A stretch of 64,000 nt of DNA from positions 112,265,677 through 112,329,676 of the forward strand of contig NC_134542.1 of NCBI RefSeq assembly GCF_050624435.1, written 5' to 3'. The DNA is from Tenrec ecaudatus. Taxonomy: Eukaryota; Chordata; Mammalia; Afrosoricida; Tenrecidae. Both the position numbers and the translations under genes were made by a program. The notes under the pieces are model-generated. The model did no database searches, was not told the DNA's origin, and saw only the letters and a list, made by a program, of their open reading frames with translations. Positions 21,268 to 31,534 of the stretch are shown here, piece by piece. Position 1 is the stretch's first letter; every line of letters starts with the position of its first letter.

Positions 21268-22070
21268 CTAACTATTGGTCGAGAGGTTAGGATTGATCAC
21301 ATATATTTTAGGAGGACACAGTTCAATACAACACAATCCCCTCATCTTTGGGATCAGGGAACTTTTCCTGAAGAAAAATAAAATTGGACTAAAATAGAAA
21401 GGTTAAGAATGTAGCGATTGCACAGCATATGAAATTAAATAAGCTTGATAAGCATGTTCAGGTTGAGCTAAGCAGGTGTCTGGAATATTTAGAAACATGG
21501 CATGAGGCTAGAATGGCTTGTACATGGTGAACAGAGTGCAATTTGGTAACAGTGAGGCAATCGAAATATCATACAGAGACTGGTGAGCCAAATTAAGGAC
21601 ATTGATGCACAGAACAAGGGAAAATCATTGAAATATTTACACTATGAAGAGAGGGCAGGGCATAATCAGTTCTGCATTTTCTAATAATTACCTGGCTTTC
21701 TGGGAAGAAAATTAGTTGCTAGGGGCAGGTGTGGAAAATGGAAGCCATTAGAAAGATGTCACAAGAGGTTCAAAAAATGATTCATGGGACGAGAATATAA
21801 GAAATGGAGATGTACTTGAAAAATATGTAGGATGAAAATCCATAGAATGGGATCGTGATGGGTGGGATACAAGCAAGGAGGGAGGGGAGACCATCCAGGA
21901 AGGTTCCTAGGTTTCTGATTCGAGCAACTGAGAAGACAATGCTGCCACACAGAGCTGGGTGCACTGCCGCAAGGTAGGTGTGAAGGGGAGACCACACATT
22001 TGCTTTCGATATGTTGAGTTTGCCGTGGCAGCAATTTAATTTCTTTGAATGTCTTAAGCCTGGGGAGAAC
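21268..22070. other. Unassigned; part resembles an old mammal-wide repeat
   Basis: From about 21680 to 22030, text such as cctaggtttctgattcgagc and the later gatatgttgagtttgc is reminiscent of an old mammalian interspersed repeat whose name I cannot fix. No gene is seen. Confidence 0.35.
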
Positions 22071-22075
22071 ATTAC

Positions 22076-23212
22076 TGTGTTAGTATGGGTACTTGTCGGT
22101 CACTGGAGATCCCCTCACAGAGGAGCTTAGGGGAGGAGATGGGTCAGTCAGGGTGTGATGTAGTACCAATGAAGAACACACCTTTCCCCCAGATCCTGGA
22201 TGCTTCCTCCCACCAACTACCATGATCCAAATTCTACCTTGCAGGACTGGGTAGGGCAGAGGTTGTACACTGGTGCATATGGGAGCTGGAGGCACAGGGA
22301 ATCCAGGGTGGATACCTTCAGGACCAGGGGTGTGAGGGGCAGTACTGGGAGAGTGGAGGGTGAGTGGGTTGGAGAGGGGGAACTGATTGCAGGGATCCAT
22401 GTGTGACCTCCTCCCTGGGAGATGGACGGCAGAGAAGAGGGGGGGAAGGGAGAACGCCAGATAGGGCAAGATATGACAAAATAATAATCTATAAATTATC
22501 AAGGGCACATAAGGGAGGGGGTAGCAGGGAGGGAGGGGGAAAAAGAGGACCTGATGCAAAGGGCTTAATTGGAGAGCAAATGCTTTGAAAATGATTAGGG
22601 CAAAGAATGTGTGGATGTGCTTTATACAATTGATGTATGTATATGTATGGATTGTGATAAGAGTTGTAATGAGCCCCTAATAAAATGTAAAAAATATATA
22701 TATATATACTTTAGAGAAACAAATCTACGGAAACTTGTATGTATAAGAGAGAGTTTTATATAAAGGGTAAGTGCACATCAAGAAAACAGCCCAACCCAGT
22801 GCTGCCAAAACCCACAAGTTCAACATTAGCCCAAATTTCAGATACCAATCCACAAAGTCCTCCTCCATCTCACAAACAAACACTATGATGCCGACTGCAG
22901 AAGGAAAGCCGAATCAGTGAATTTGTAAGCATCTCAGTGCTGGCAGGAGTCACCACACGGATTCTCCAGCACCCTGGGCTGCATCAAGGTAGGTCCATGC
23001 GGCTTCTCCTTGGGGATGTCTCGCAGGAACTGAACCTTGCCAGCTGAAGCAGGGAACTAGCTAAGGCAGCTGCACCCTGGTCCGACCATCACAAAGCAAG
23101 AGACCCAAGAACTCAAAAGGCGAGGCTCACTGAGCCATTTATCCCTCCGCCCTTCAATTAACCCCACATGTGTTTATCAGCCAGGTTGGCACAATGAACT
23201 TTAACTATCTCA
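22076..23212 (-). mobile_element. ERVL-like solo LTR, reverse, with nested L1 tail
   Basis: The left piece tgtgttagtatgggtactt (22076-22094) and the right piece from 22707 (tactttagagaaacaaatct onward) make one LTR of the same subfamily as 12888-13409. The right edge is ggcacaatgaactttaacta then tctca. The 5-bp host duplication is not clear (attac and gtacc). Confidence 0.8.
22095..22706 (+). mobile_element. Young L1 3' tail nested in LTR
   Basis: It starts gtcggtcactggagatcccc and ends gagcccctaataaaatgtaa with an A/T-rich end. The 5-mer tactt flanks both sides. It carries the diagnostic 'gaagaacac...cccccagatcctggatgc' variant shared with 5620-7957 and 54939-55925. Confidence 0.85.
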
Positions 23213-23347
23213 GTACCAATCCTAAAGAGCGATGATGAAGGCTACACATCACCCTTCAGGGTGTAAGTGCTCACAAAATCCACCCCCGTTCCCCTCTTAC
23301 TCCTGTCTTCATTCATTAATTTATTCACCGCATATTTATTGAGTGGC

Positions 23348-23924
23348 TGTGATAAATAGCTTTTCTTTCAACTTGGCTGGACCAATATTCTCAGTGGTTT
23401 GGCAGTTAAGACATAGCAATCCCCATGACAGGATATAATCACAGCCAATCAGTTGTAAGATTCCAAAACAGGATGAGATTACGGTAGAAGGCAACACCTT
23501 CATTCGGATTATAGCCATGATGTAATCAATTGAAAGGATGTTTCCTCAGGGGTACAGTCTGCTTCCAATATAAGCAGACACTGAAGAAGAACTTGATTTG
23601 CAAGTTTTGCATCCATATTATTAACCTTCTGTTCTTTGGACTTGAACCAACAGCCTATTGTATTGGCTGTGAATCCTCAGAGTGCCTGCCATCTAACCTA
23701 TCAGTCTTGGATTCATTCACCTCTGCAGTCACCAGCCCTCACAGATACACAAGTCAGGAGAAGCCTCCAGCCTAACATCTGACCCATAGATTTGGAACTT
23801 GTGAAGACTTGGACTTGCCTGCTTCAACAACTGTGTGAGCCATTGTCCTTATGTAACTTTCTTTCTATTCACACATACATCCACTTCACTGGGGTTTCTT
23901 CTCTAAAAAACACAACCTAAGACA
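23348..23924 (+). mobile_element. MLT2-like LTR, forward
   Basis: The start tgtgataaatagcttttctt then tcaacttggctggaccaata, and the end ctggggtttcttctctaaaa then caacctaagaca, follow the classical mammalian ERVL LTR layout. It is a second, older LTR subfamily, shared with 30964-31529. Confidence 0.65.
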
Positions 23925-24755
23925 CAACCTTGACATCCTGGGTGTCAAGCCCTCATCTAAAGGTATGATTTCCTGCTCTCATAGTTTTCTCTGTAGCAAA
24001 ATTAATAAAATAAGCTATCAAGCATTCAAGCGACATAAGGGAAGCCTTTGATGTGAACTGGCTTAGCATGTTCTAGAAATAACAAAAGGCCAGTGTGGGT
24101 AGAGCCCCATGAGCAAGGGACATGGTCATTGGAGTTGACGCTAAAGAGGTGGCAGGGCTAGCATATGCGTGGATTTGCAGGACATGGTGAGCTCTTTGGC
24201 TTCATTACCTATTAATACCTATGCTGGGGAGTGACAATACCAAATTTTGAAAGTCAGAGCATTTACTTTCTGCTAGAAACCTCTAGTTGGTGGAACCTAC
24301 TCCCTCTAATGCCCTTGTTTTCTTCTCTTTCTTCCTTGACTCTCTGAGTGAAAATAAAAGAACTGTGTAATTCAGTTAGTTATGCATGTCATTTATGAAG
24401 TCACCGGGACAACTTGACATGGAGTCATGGGAATATTTTGAACATGAGGTCAGGAATCCCAGGAGCAGCTGAATCCTCCACCAGTTGCGTCACAGGAATA
24501 TGTTAATATTGCAAGGAATGATGCTGGAAGGCGTCCTCATAAGAATGCTCAGGTTTTAAAGAGAATGTAACATGGAAAACACAATTGAAAAAAGAAGTAA
24601 TAGAGAGGGAGAATTTTCACAACACATGTTTCTTTCACATTCCACAGGTGTGCTAAGTCACTCAAGAGTTGTACAACATACTTCTAAGGGATTACATTTC
24701 CATGCAACAGTTGTTCATCTGTATGTACCCTTTAAATGGTGCCTTTCCTTAAATA
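23925..24755. other. Unassigned
   Basis: No repeat family or gene is recognised in this 0.8-kb stretch. Confidence 0.35.
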
Positions 24756-26189
24756 CAAAGGAGTACACACACAAAAAAATGAGAATCTTTTTCAAACTAT
24801 GTATTTAAATTTTTTTACAAAATAACCTTACCACCTTCAAAGTATTCTTCATTATACTTAATACATAGTCAAATCTGCTATTCCATTTTTGGAAACATTA
24901 TTCAAATTCATCTGTTTGGATGGCTGACAACACCTCCCTCGTTTTTTTCTACAATTCTTCTATGTCATAAAATCAATGTCTTTTCATGTCCCCCTGCATT
25001 CGTGGAAACAAAAAGAAGTCCCAGGGAGTGAGGTCAGGTGATTCAGGTGCATGAGGCAAAAGAGACGTGCTAGGTTGTTGGGGTTTTTTGGCCCAAAACT
25101 GGCACACTGAAATGACTGTGTGAGCAGGTGAATTGTTGTGATGGCAAAAGCAGTCCCCCGTCTGCCACAAACCAGGCTTTTATTGTTGGACACTGTTATG
25201 CAATGATTTCAGAACCTCAAAATAGAATGCTTGATTAACAGTCTGACCTGGTACATCAACTCCAACCGCACTACAAGTTCATTCGGGAAGTTGACAGATA
25301 TCCAGAATGAGGTTTGTCATTGTGTTAGTCTGGATAGATTAGAGAAACAAATTCATAGAAACTCATATGTGTATAGGAAATAGCTTTATATAAATAGCAA
25401 TTGTATATTAAGAAAACATCCCAGCTCTGTCCAGATCAAGTCCAGTATCAGTCTGTAAATTCGTCTTCAGACTCATGGAACACATGCAGTGACACCTAGT
25501 GCAGGAAGATCACAGGCCAGTGGGTGGGAAGTCTTATGGATCCAGTGGTGATGGAAGCCGCTTAGCGCTGACATGGGTCTCCACATGGCTCCTCCAGCTC
25601 CGAGGCTCTGGCTGCCGTCAGCATAGCTCCAGGTGGCTTGTTAACAGGAATGTCTCTCAGGGAGTGTGTGCGTCCTGGGGCCTCCAGTGAGCTATTTATC
25701 TCCTTAGCACCTCCAAATGAGGTCATCAAGCTGTGACCTGATTGACAGGCTAAACTCCACCCGTTCACTCTGAATAGTCTCAAATTGACAACAGATTATG
25801 TAACTACCACAGTTATTAATTGACATTTCACCTTTTTTGAAAGGAGAAAACCATTCATACGCTTCAGTTTTTCCCCTAGTGTTCTCCTTGTAAGCTATGT
25901 TCAACATCACAACAGTTTCTGTAACATTTTTCCTGAACAGGAAACAAATTGTCAGAGCTTCAGGTTGTTCTCTTAAATCTGCCATCACAAAAAAAAAAAA
26001 AAATGAGGTTTGACCAAAACTGCTTTTATGAAAAAATTCACTGTGACCAGAGAGAACCTTCCCAGAAGATGCCACTGGTTGCACTAATTCAGAGGCAGTT
26101 GTTCGATGCTTTCCCAGCAGGAAAGATACATACTATGAAAGCTCCACTCTGCCCACTGCAATTCTGGTTTGGGGGGAGGTACCCCCTCG
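24756..26189 (-). mobile_element. Mariner DNA transposon (copy 2), reverse, split by LTR
   Basis: Reverse copy of the same mariner as 14634-15596. The right terminus ggggggaggtaccccctcgt ends at TA. On the minus strand the N-terminus reads FVMADLREQPEALTICF, then KNVTETVVMLNIAYKEN and EWFSPFKKGEMSINN. The catalytic region reads HHNNSPAHTVISVCQF (second Asp is Asn) and SPDLTPWDFFLFPRM (third Asp kept). An ERVL-like LTR at 25321-25811 cuts the transposase frame in two. Confidence 0.85.
25321..25811 (-). mobile_element. ERVL-like solo LTR inside mariner
   Basis: Left edge tgtgttagtctggatagatt, right edge caaattgacaacagattatg then taactaccaca. Flanks gtcat (25316-25320) and gttat (25812-25816) agree at 4 of 5 bases. 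No internal viral sequence is present. Confidence 0.85.
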
Positions 26190-26221
26190 TATATGCCGCA
26201 AATCCTAGTCCCTATATATGT

Positions 26222-26440
26222 GGGATGGAGCAGTGGTGGTACAGTAGCTAAAGCACTCAAATGATGAGCCCTTGACTGTTAACCTAAGCTTGGTAATTGG
26301 AAGCCATCCACTGTTCCACAGGAGAACAATGCTGCAATTGGATTCATGAAAATTATACCTTTGGAAACCCTATTGGGCAGTGCTATCCTATTCTATAGCT
26401 TTGCTCTGGAATTAAAACTGAATGAACCAAAACCTATAAG
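26222..26440 (+). mobile_element. AfroSINE-like SINE
   Basis: It runs ggagcagtggtggtacagta to ttggaaaccctattgggcag and gctctggaattaaaactgaa. Confidence 0.7.
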
Positions 26441-26510
26441 AGTGGATGGAATGCCATTTGAAAACGCTCTATATTTTGTTTTTCCTTATAGTTATAAATT
26501 CATGTCAGTG

Positions 26511-27151
26511 ACATCCCCTTACAAAGAGTTTCAGGGAGGAGACGAGCCAGTCAGGGTGCAGTATAGCACCAATGAAACATACAACTCTCCTCTGGTTCTT
26601 CAATGTTTCCTCCCCCGGACTATCATGATCCCAATTCTACATTACAAATCCAGCTTGACCAGAGGATGCACATGGGTACAAATAAGAGCTGGAAACACAG
26701 GGAATCCAGGACAGATAAACCCCTCAGGACCAACAAGAAGAGTAGTTATACCAGGAGGGTTAGGGGAAGGTTGGAGGAAGGAGGGAACCTATCACAATGA
26801 TCGACATACAACCCCCTCCCAGGGGAATGGACAACAGAAAAGTGGGTGAAGGGAGACCTTGGACAGTGTAAGACATGAAAAAAATAATAATTTACAAATT
26901 ATCAAGGGATCATGAGGGAAGCAGGGGTGGGGGAGAGAGGAAACAATGAGGAGCTGATACCAAGGGCTCAAGAAGATGTTTTGAGAATAATGACGGCAAC
27001 AAATCTACAAGTGTGTTCGACACAATGGATGGATGGATGGATAGATGGATGGATGGATGGATGGATGGATGGATGGATGGATGGATGGATGGATGGATGG
27101 ATGGATTGTGATAAGAGTTAAACGAGCCTCAAATAAAATGATTTTTTAAAA
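26511..27151 (+). mobile_element. L1 3' tail with (GGAT)n
   Basis: Flanked by 14-bp repeats aattcatgtcagtg (26497-26510) and aattcatgccagtg (27152-27165). The copy starts acatccccttacaaagagtt and ends gagcctcaaataaaatgat. A tetranucleotide array lies near its 3' end. Confidence 0.9.
27025..27106. repeat. (GGAT)n microsatellite
   Basis: About 20 units, one interrupted by atagatgg, at the tgtatgtatggattgtgat site of the L1 tail. Confidence 0.95.
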
Positions 27152-27418
27152 AATTCATGCCAGTGTAGGCTCTACATTGTTTTACAAAGGTCTTTGCGAG
27201 GAAGAAGTCGTTGAACTTACGTAATTCTCCCTGTACTATCCAGTTTCATTTCTATACCCAGGGCCGTATCCTCTGACAACTGATCCTTCTTTCTTGATGG
27301 TATGTCTGATTCATTTCAAATTGATGGAATTCATCAGTTTTGTTTTGTTTTTCTTTAAGCACTGGCTTCAGTGGTTGGTACATAATTTAAATAATAACCA
27401 GATTAACTGGTCTTTCTT

Positions 27419-27467
27419 TTTTTTTTAATTTTAACAATTTATTAGGGGCTCATACAATTCTTATCAC
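27419..27467 (-). mobile_element. Minimal L1 3' end, 49 bp, reverse
   Basis: Only T-rich sequence plus tttattaggggctcatacaa and ttcttatca are inserted, flanked by exact 15-bp repeats taactggtctttctt (27404-27418 and 27468-27482). Confidence 0.9.
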
Positions 27468-27549
27468 TAACTGGTCTTTCTTAATAGACATGTAGATAAT
27501 GTATCAAAATATGAGTGTGCTTCAAGATAGATCTTGAACTGGTTTTATT

Positions 27550-28075
27550 GAATGATTAATGCAATGCTGTTCGTTAACATGTTTCGTCTTTGGCATAGTA
27601 GACTGTATGATTCTGTGGTTCCAAATAGCCAGTCTCAGTCCACTTCAGCTCACGAATGCCTAGGATCTTTAGCATAATGGCTCTATTGCATGTTGAAGAT
27701 TTCTATTTTTCATACTGCACAAATTCTATGTTCTGATATTATTGGATGCTTTTAGTTGACTTTTTCATTTTGAGTTGTGCCCCATCAACAAATGAAATCC
27801 TGAACGTTTTGTTTCATCCACGCCAGGGAAGATGACTCGCTCTAAGACGGCAACTCTTTCCCAGTCATATTTTCAACGTCTCCCAATGCAAGGAGCTCAT
27901 CTTCCAGCACTGCTGTTTCAGAATTTAATTCATACGGTATCCGGTCTCAGTCTGCAAGCTCTGCTGAAACCTATTCACCAGAGGTAACCCTGCTGGACTT
28001 TGAAATATTGGTGGCATAGCTTCCAGCTATCACAGAAATATATAAGTCAGTCACCACAGTAGAATACACTGACAG
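27550..28075 (-). pseudogene. RTE/BovB LINE 5' region and endonuclease start, reverse
   Basis: Reverse of the RTE 5' region: cagtccacttcagctcacga then atgcctaggatctttagcat corresponds to the ILGISELKW part of the endonuclease, and cacgccagggaagatgact, aacctattcaccagagg and gaaatattggtggcatagct follow the 5' noncoding region. It is the mirror of 12790-13900 and has no open frame. Confidence 0.75.
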
Positions 28076-28398
28076 ATGAGTGGGTGGGGAGAAACATCGA
28101 AGGAGGGTAGGCAAGAAAGTTGCTTGTCGTCATAAGCAACCTAATCCCTCCCGTCAAACACATCTCATGGATGGTCAGCAAACCAAGCTTCTTTGAAAGT
28201 CTGAGTATCAACCAGAGGAAGAAGCCATTAGACATTTACAGGAAGCATCATGAGAGTAGTTCAAGTTCATGCTCCATCACAGACTGCATTTGAAATTGTT
28301 TTTAAAATAAAAATAATATTACCTAATTTGCCAGATTGATATGAAATGAAGTCATTTATTTATTCATTCAAGAAATATTTTCACATCCCTATTATGTA

Positions 28399-28575
28399 GG
28401 AAGCCCTGGTGGCATGATGGTTTATACATTGGGCTGCTAACTACAAGGTCATCAGTTCAAATCTACCAGATGCTTCTCTGGAGAAAGATGAGACATTCTA
28501 TTCCCCTACAGATTTACCGCTATTCTGTTCCACATGGTCAGTATTAGTCGGCATTAACTTTATCGCAGTTGGCTA
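28399..28575 (+). mobile_element. AfroSINE-like SINE
   Basis: Clear copy: gaagccctggtggcatgatg, gctgctaactacaaggtcat, then a tail with gtcagtattagtcggcatta. Confidence 0.85.
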
Positions 28576-28849
28576 TTATGTGGCATGCTGCTTCAGGAAC
28601 AAGTCAGCTAGTCATAAATGCTATGGAGAGACCTAGGTATAGGCACTATGGAGTAGAATGCTTAGGAAAGATCTCACCGAGAAAGAGTTTACCATGTGGC
28701 TTTCTAAGGGAAGTAACTTTTCGAACAGACCATCAAAATGTGCATACTGTTTTAAGGATGTGCTCCGATAGGTCAGTACCCCATGGAGACCGTGGGTCAG
28801 CGTAGACTACCATTGGTTTTCAGCAAATGAGTTTTCAATAGCTGTGATC

Positions 28850-28945
28850 TTCGAAGCCTGCCCTGCAAATGTCTTGAGTTCGATTTGAACCACCAAACTT
28901 TCAGTTAGTAGCCCAATGCTTCACCAATGGTGGCCTTCAGGTTCA
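28850..28945 (-). mobile_element. SINE head fragment, reverse
   Basis: The run gatttgaaccaccaaacttt, then gttagtagcccaatgcttca, is the reverse SINE 5' half. Confidence 0.6.
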
Positions 28946-30077
28946 AAAGAGGACCCAGGTGATTCTAACGCAAGTGGTGCAGGAACTGTGCTCCGAGGAC
29001 CATCTTAATCACCACTCAATAAATATCCATAGTGACTGTATTTGCCAGAGTGGGCCAATTGGCATATAGGCAGGGAAAATTTTAGAACAAGTATAGATGT
29101 GTAAGAGGAAAGCACGGCAAAAGTTAACAGGAATGAAAAGACCTATGTATGTATCATCAGCGTCAGCCAGGATCTTTGATGACCTTCTGACTTCTAATCC
29201 ACCCAGTTGAAAGGAAATGAGTGTTCATTGCTATAAACATGAAGTACTGAATGAATTCTTAGAATTTCAAACATTTTCAGAAGAGAACAAACTGCCTTTT
29301 TCAGTCTCCATTTCTGAGTCATTTCAAAATGCTTTTGAGGTGGAGAGCAAAAACACAGACGTTGTTGTTGTTTTGCTTTTAAAGAGTGTACAGCTAATTA
29401 CCAGACTTACCCATTTAATGCCTACATAAAACATTGTGCCATAATGAAGATCATTGAAAGTATGACTTTCATCAATATTTAATTAGCATTTGGTGCTAAC
29501 TCATTATTTCAGTACAATTAATTTGACATTTTGCTATATGTCCTGAACAGATTTCAATCCAGAGGGCTATTTTTTGGCAAGACATGTGTAACATCACACA
29601 TGCCCCTGCCCAGAGGAAACAATATGAAGCATGAGGGAGATGATTGACAATTTAATCTAGTTCTGAACAGCAAAGGCTTATATATTAAAACCAAATAAGC
29701 ATGTTTACTTAGCAAGGCAAATCCAGTGCTAATGAAAATCCGAGCCTTGCTCAAGAGGGGGAAGATTGAGCTTCCCCGGCTTTAGCACAACTCCATGGCA
29801 TTGAAACGATTGCACTGCTATCAGGAAGCATTCAGGATAAGAGGAACATTGTCTTTCACTTGCGATCAAGTTGAACAATCCGCACACCTGCACAGTCAGC
29901 CTGAGATGATCTTGTCAGAGTCCGTAAGAGCAGAGGAGAGCAGGCAGCCCTCAGCCGCCGCTGCAAAAAAAACAAAAAAAAAACAGAGCAGAGGAGAGCA
30001 AAGATCAGGAGAGCAGGAATCCCTGGACCTGGGTTTGATGACAGAATGGAGTCTTCCGGGCAAGACTTTCAGTTATG
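28946..30077. other. Unassigned
   Basis: No gene or clear repeat in 1.1 kb, except a MIR/L2-like tail (ccactcaataaatatccata) near 29020. A purine-rich aggagagcaggcagccctca / gaggagagcaaagatcagga stretch lies at 29930-30020. Confidence 0.35.
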
Positions 30078-30235
30078 TCATAGGTTAACCACACTCGAAC
30101 AGAAAGGTTAGGGGTTTGAGTCCATCCAGAGGCTCCTGGGAAGAAAGCCATGGGACTGACTTTTGACGGTGTTGGGATAATTTGCTCCGACACACATGGA
30201 GCTGCCAGAGTCAAAGCTATTTGCCAGGAACTGGT
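30078..30235 (+). mobile_element. SINE, diverged
   Basis: Head with taggttaaccacactcgaac and aaaggttaggggtttgagtc as B box; body then drifts. Confidence 0.45.
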
Positions 30236-30247
30236 TTTTGTTTTTAA

Positions 30248-30302
30248 TTACACAATTACTTGTTAGCTTTCGGTGAGTCATTGAACATCTCTATGCCTCT
30301 AA
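30248..30302 (+). mobile_element. MIR fragment
   Basis: The core-like run gtgagtcattgaacatctct then atgcctct matches the MIR 'gtcacttaacctctctgagcct' region. Confidence 0.4.
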
Positions 30303-30307
30303 ATATA

Positions 30308-30957
30308 TGAGAGGGTATTCCCCAAAAAACAGATTTTTGTAATCAAAGCTATGTATGTATGTATGTATGTATGTATGTATGTATTATTACAAAATAACCT
30401 TATCACCTTCAAAGTATTCTATTACACTTAATACATTGGTCAAATCGGCAATCCATTCTTAGAAACTTTTTTCAAACTCATCTGTTTGGATGAATGACAG
30501 CATCTCCCTCATTTTTTTCTTCACCTTCTTCTGTGTCATCAAATCACTGTCCTTTCATGTCCCTCTGCATTCGTGGAAACAAAAAGTTTCATAGAGTGAG
30601 GTCAGGTGAGTAAAGTGTGTGGGGCACAAGAGGCATGCTGGTTTTTGCCAAAACCTGGCACGGATGTGGCTGCCTAAGCAAGTGCATTGTCATTATGGCA
30701 AACACAGTCCCCCACCAGCCACCAAGCAGGCCATTGTTGTTGCACACTGTTATGCAATCCTTACAGAACCTCTCAATAGAAAGCTTGATTCATGGTCTGA
30801 CCTGGTGGCACCAACTCTAAATGCACTAACCGCCTCACATCAAAAAATCAAATGGCATCGTCTTGATCTTTGATTTCCCTTGAGGAGCTTTTTTTTGAGG
30901 TGAGGGGACAATGTTGCCTTCCACTGACTTGATTGAGGTTTTATTTCCGGGTTGAAG
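30308..30957 (-). mobile_element. Mariner DNA transposon (copy 3), reverse, truncated
   Basis: Terminus gagagggtattccccaaaaa next to TA. The interior parallels copy 2 base for base (acaaaataaccttatcacct, then ctctgcattcgtggaaacaa). A (TATG)n run has expanded at 30350-30384. The element stops at the LTR that starts near 30964, and the transposase N-terminal half is missing. Confidence 0.8.
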
Positions 30958-30963
30958 AGAAGT

Positions 30964-31529
30964 GATACTGATATGTGTATATACAGAAATAAATTTATAT
31001 CAAACAGCTGTAGAAGTGGCCAAGTCCACATCTGGGTAAGTGTTAAGTCAAAGAGTCAGATGTTAGGCTAAAGGCTTCTCCTCACTCACAGAACAGAACT
31101 GGTCAGCTGATGAGCCCAACATCAGCAAGAAGGCAATAGGCTGGTGACTGCAGAGCAAATGAATTGAAGCTGGGCAGGTCAGATGGCAAAACACGGAAAA
31201 TTCCCAGGGTAGACAGTTCAAAGAACTGGATGTTCAAAAGCCAGATGCAGACCCAGCAAGGAGCAAATGAACTTTCCCACAATATCTGCTTATATAAGTA
31301 GACCACACCACTGAGTCAAGTTCTTTCAATTGTATCAGGGCTATGACCTGAGCAAGGGAATTTCACTCCACCCTAAACTTTTTAGAACTGCCTGGACACT
31401 CTAGCACACAGCCCATCATGGAGTTGATTACATTATGTTAGATCACATTATCGAGGATTACTAGGCCTTGACTGCCAAATCACTGAGATTTCTGGACCTG
31501 TCAAGTTAACACAAGACTTAACAATCACA
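30964..31529 (-). mobile_element. MLT2-like LTR, reverse
   Basis: The right edge (cctgtcaagttaacacaaga then cttaacaatcaca) is the reverse of a tgtgattgttaagtcttgtg start. The 5-mer gaagt at 30959-30963 and 31530-31534 is a likely target duplication. The left end lacks a clean TG/CA terminus. Confidence 0.65.
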
Positions 31530-31534
31530 GAAGT

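Noticed and set aside
26346..26849. 167-codon plus-strand frame
   Set aside because: It begins in a SINE, crosses the target duplication and ends in an L1 tail.
27025..27106. CRISPR-like or satellite array
   Set aside because: A plain tetranucleotide run without spacers, in a eukaryotic L1 tail.
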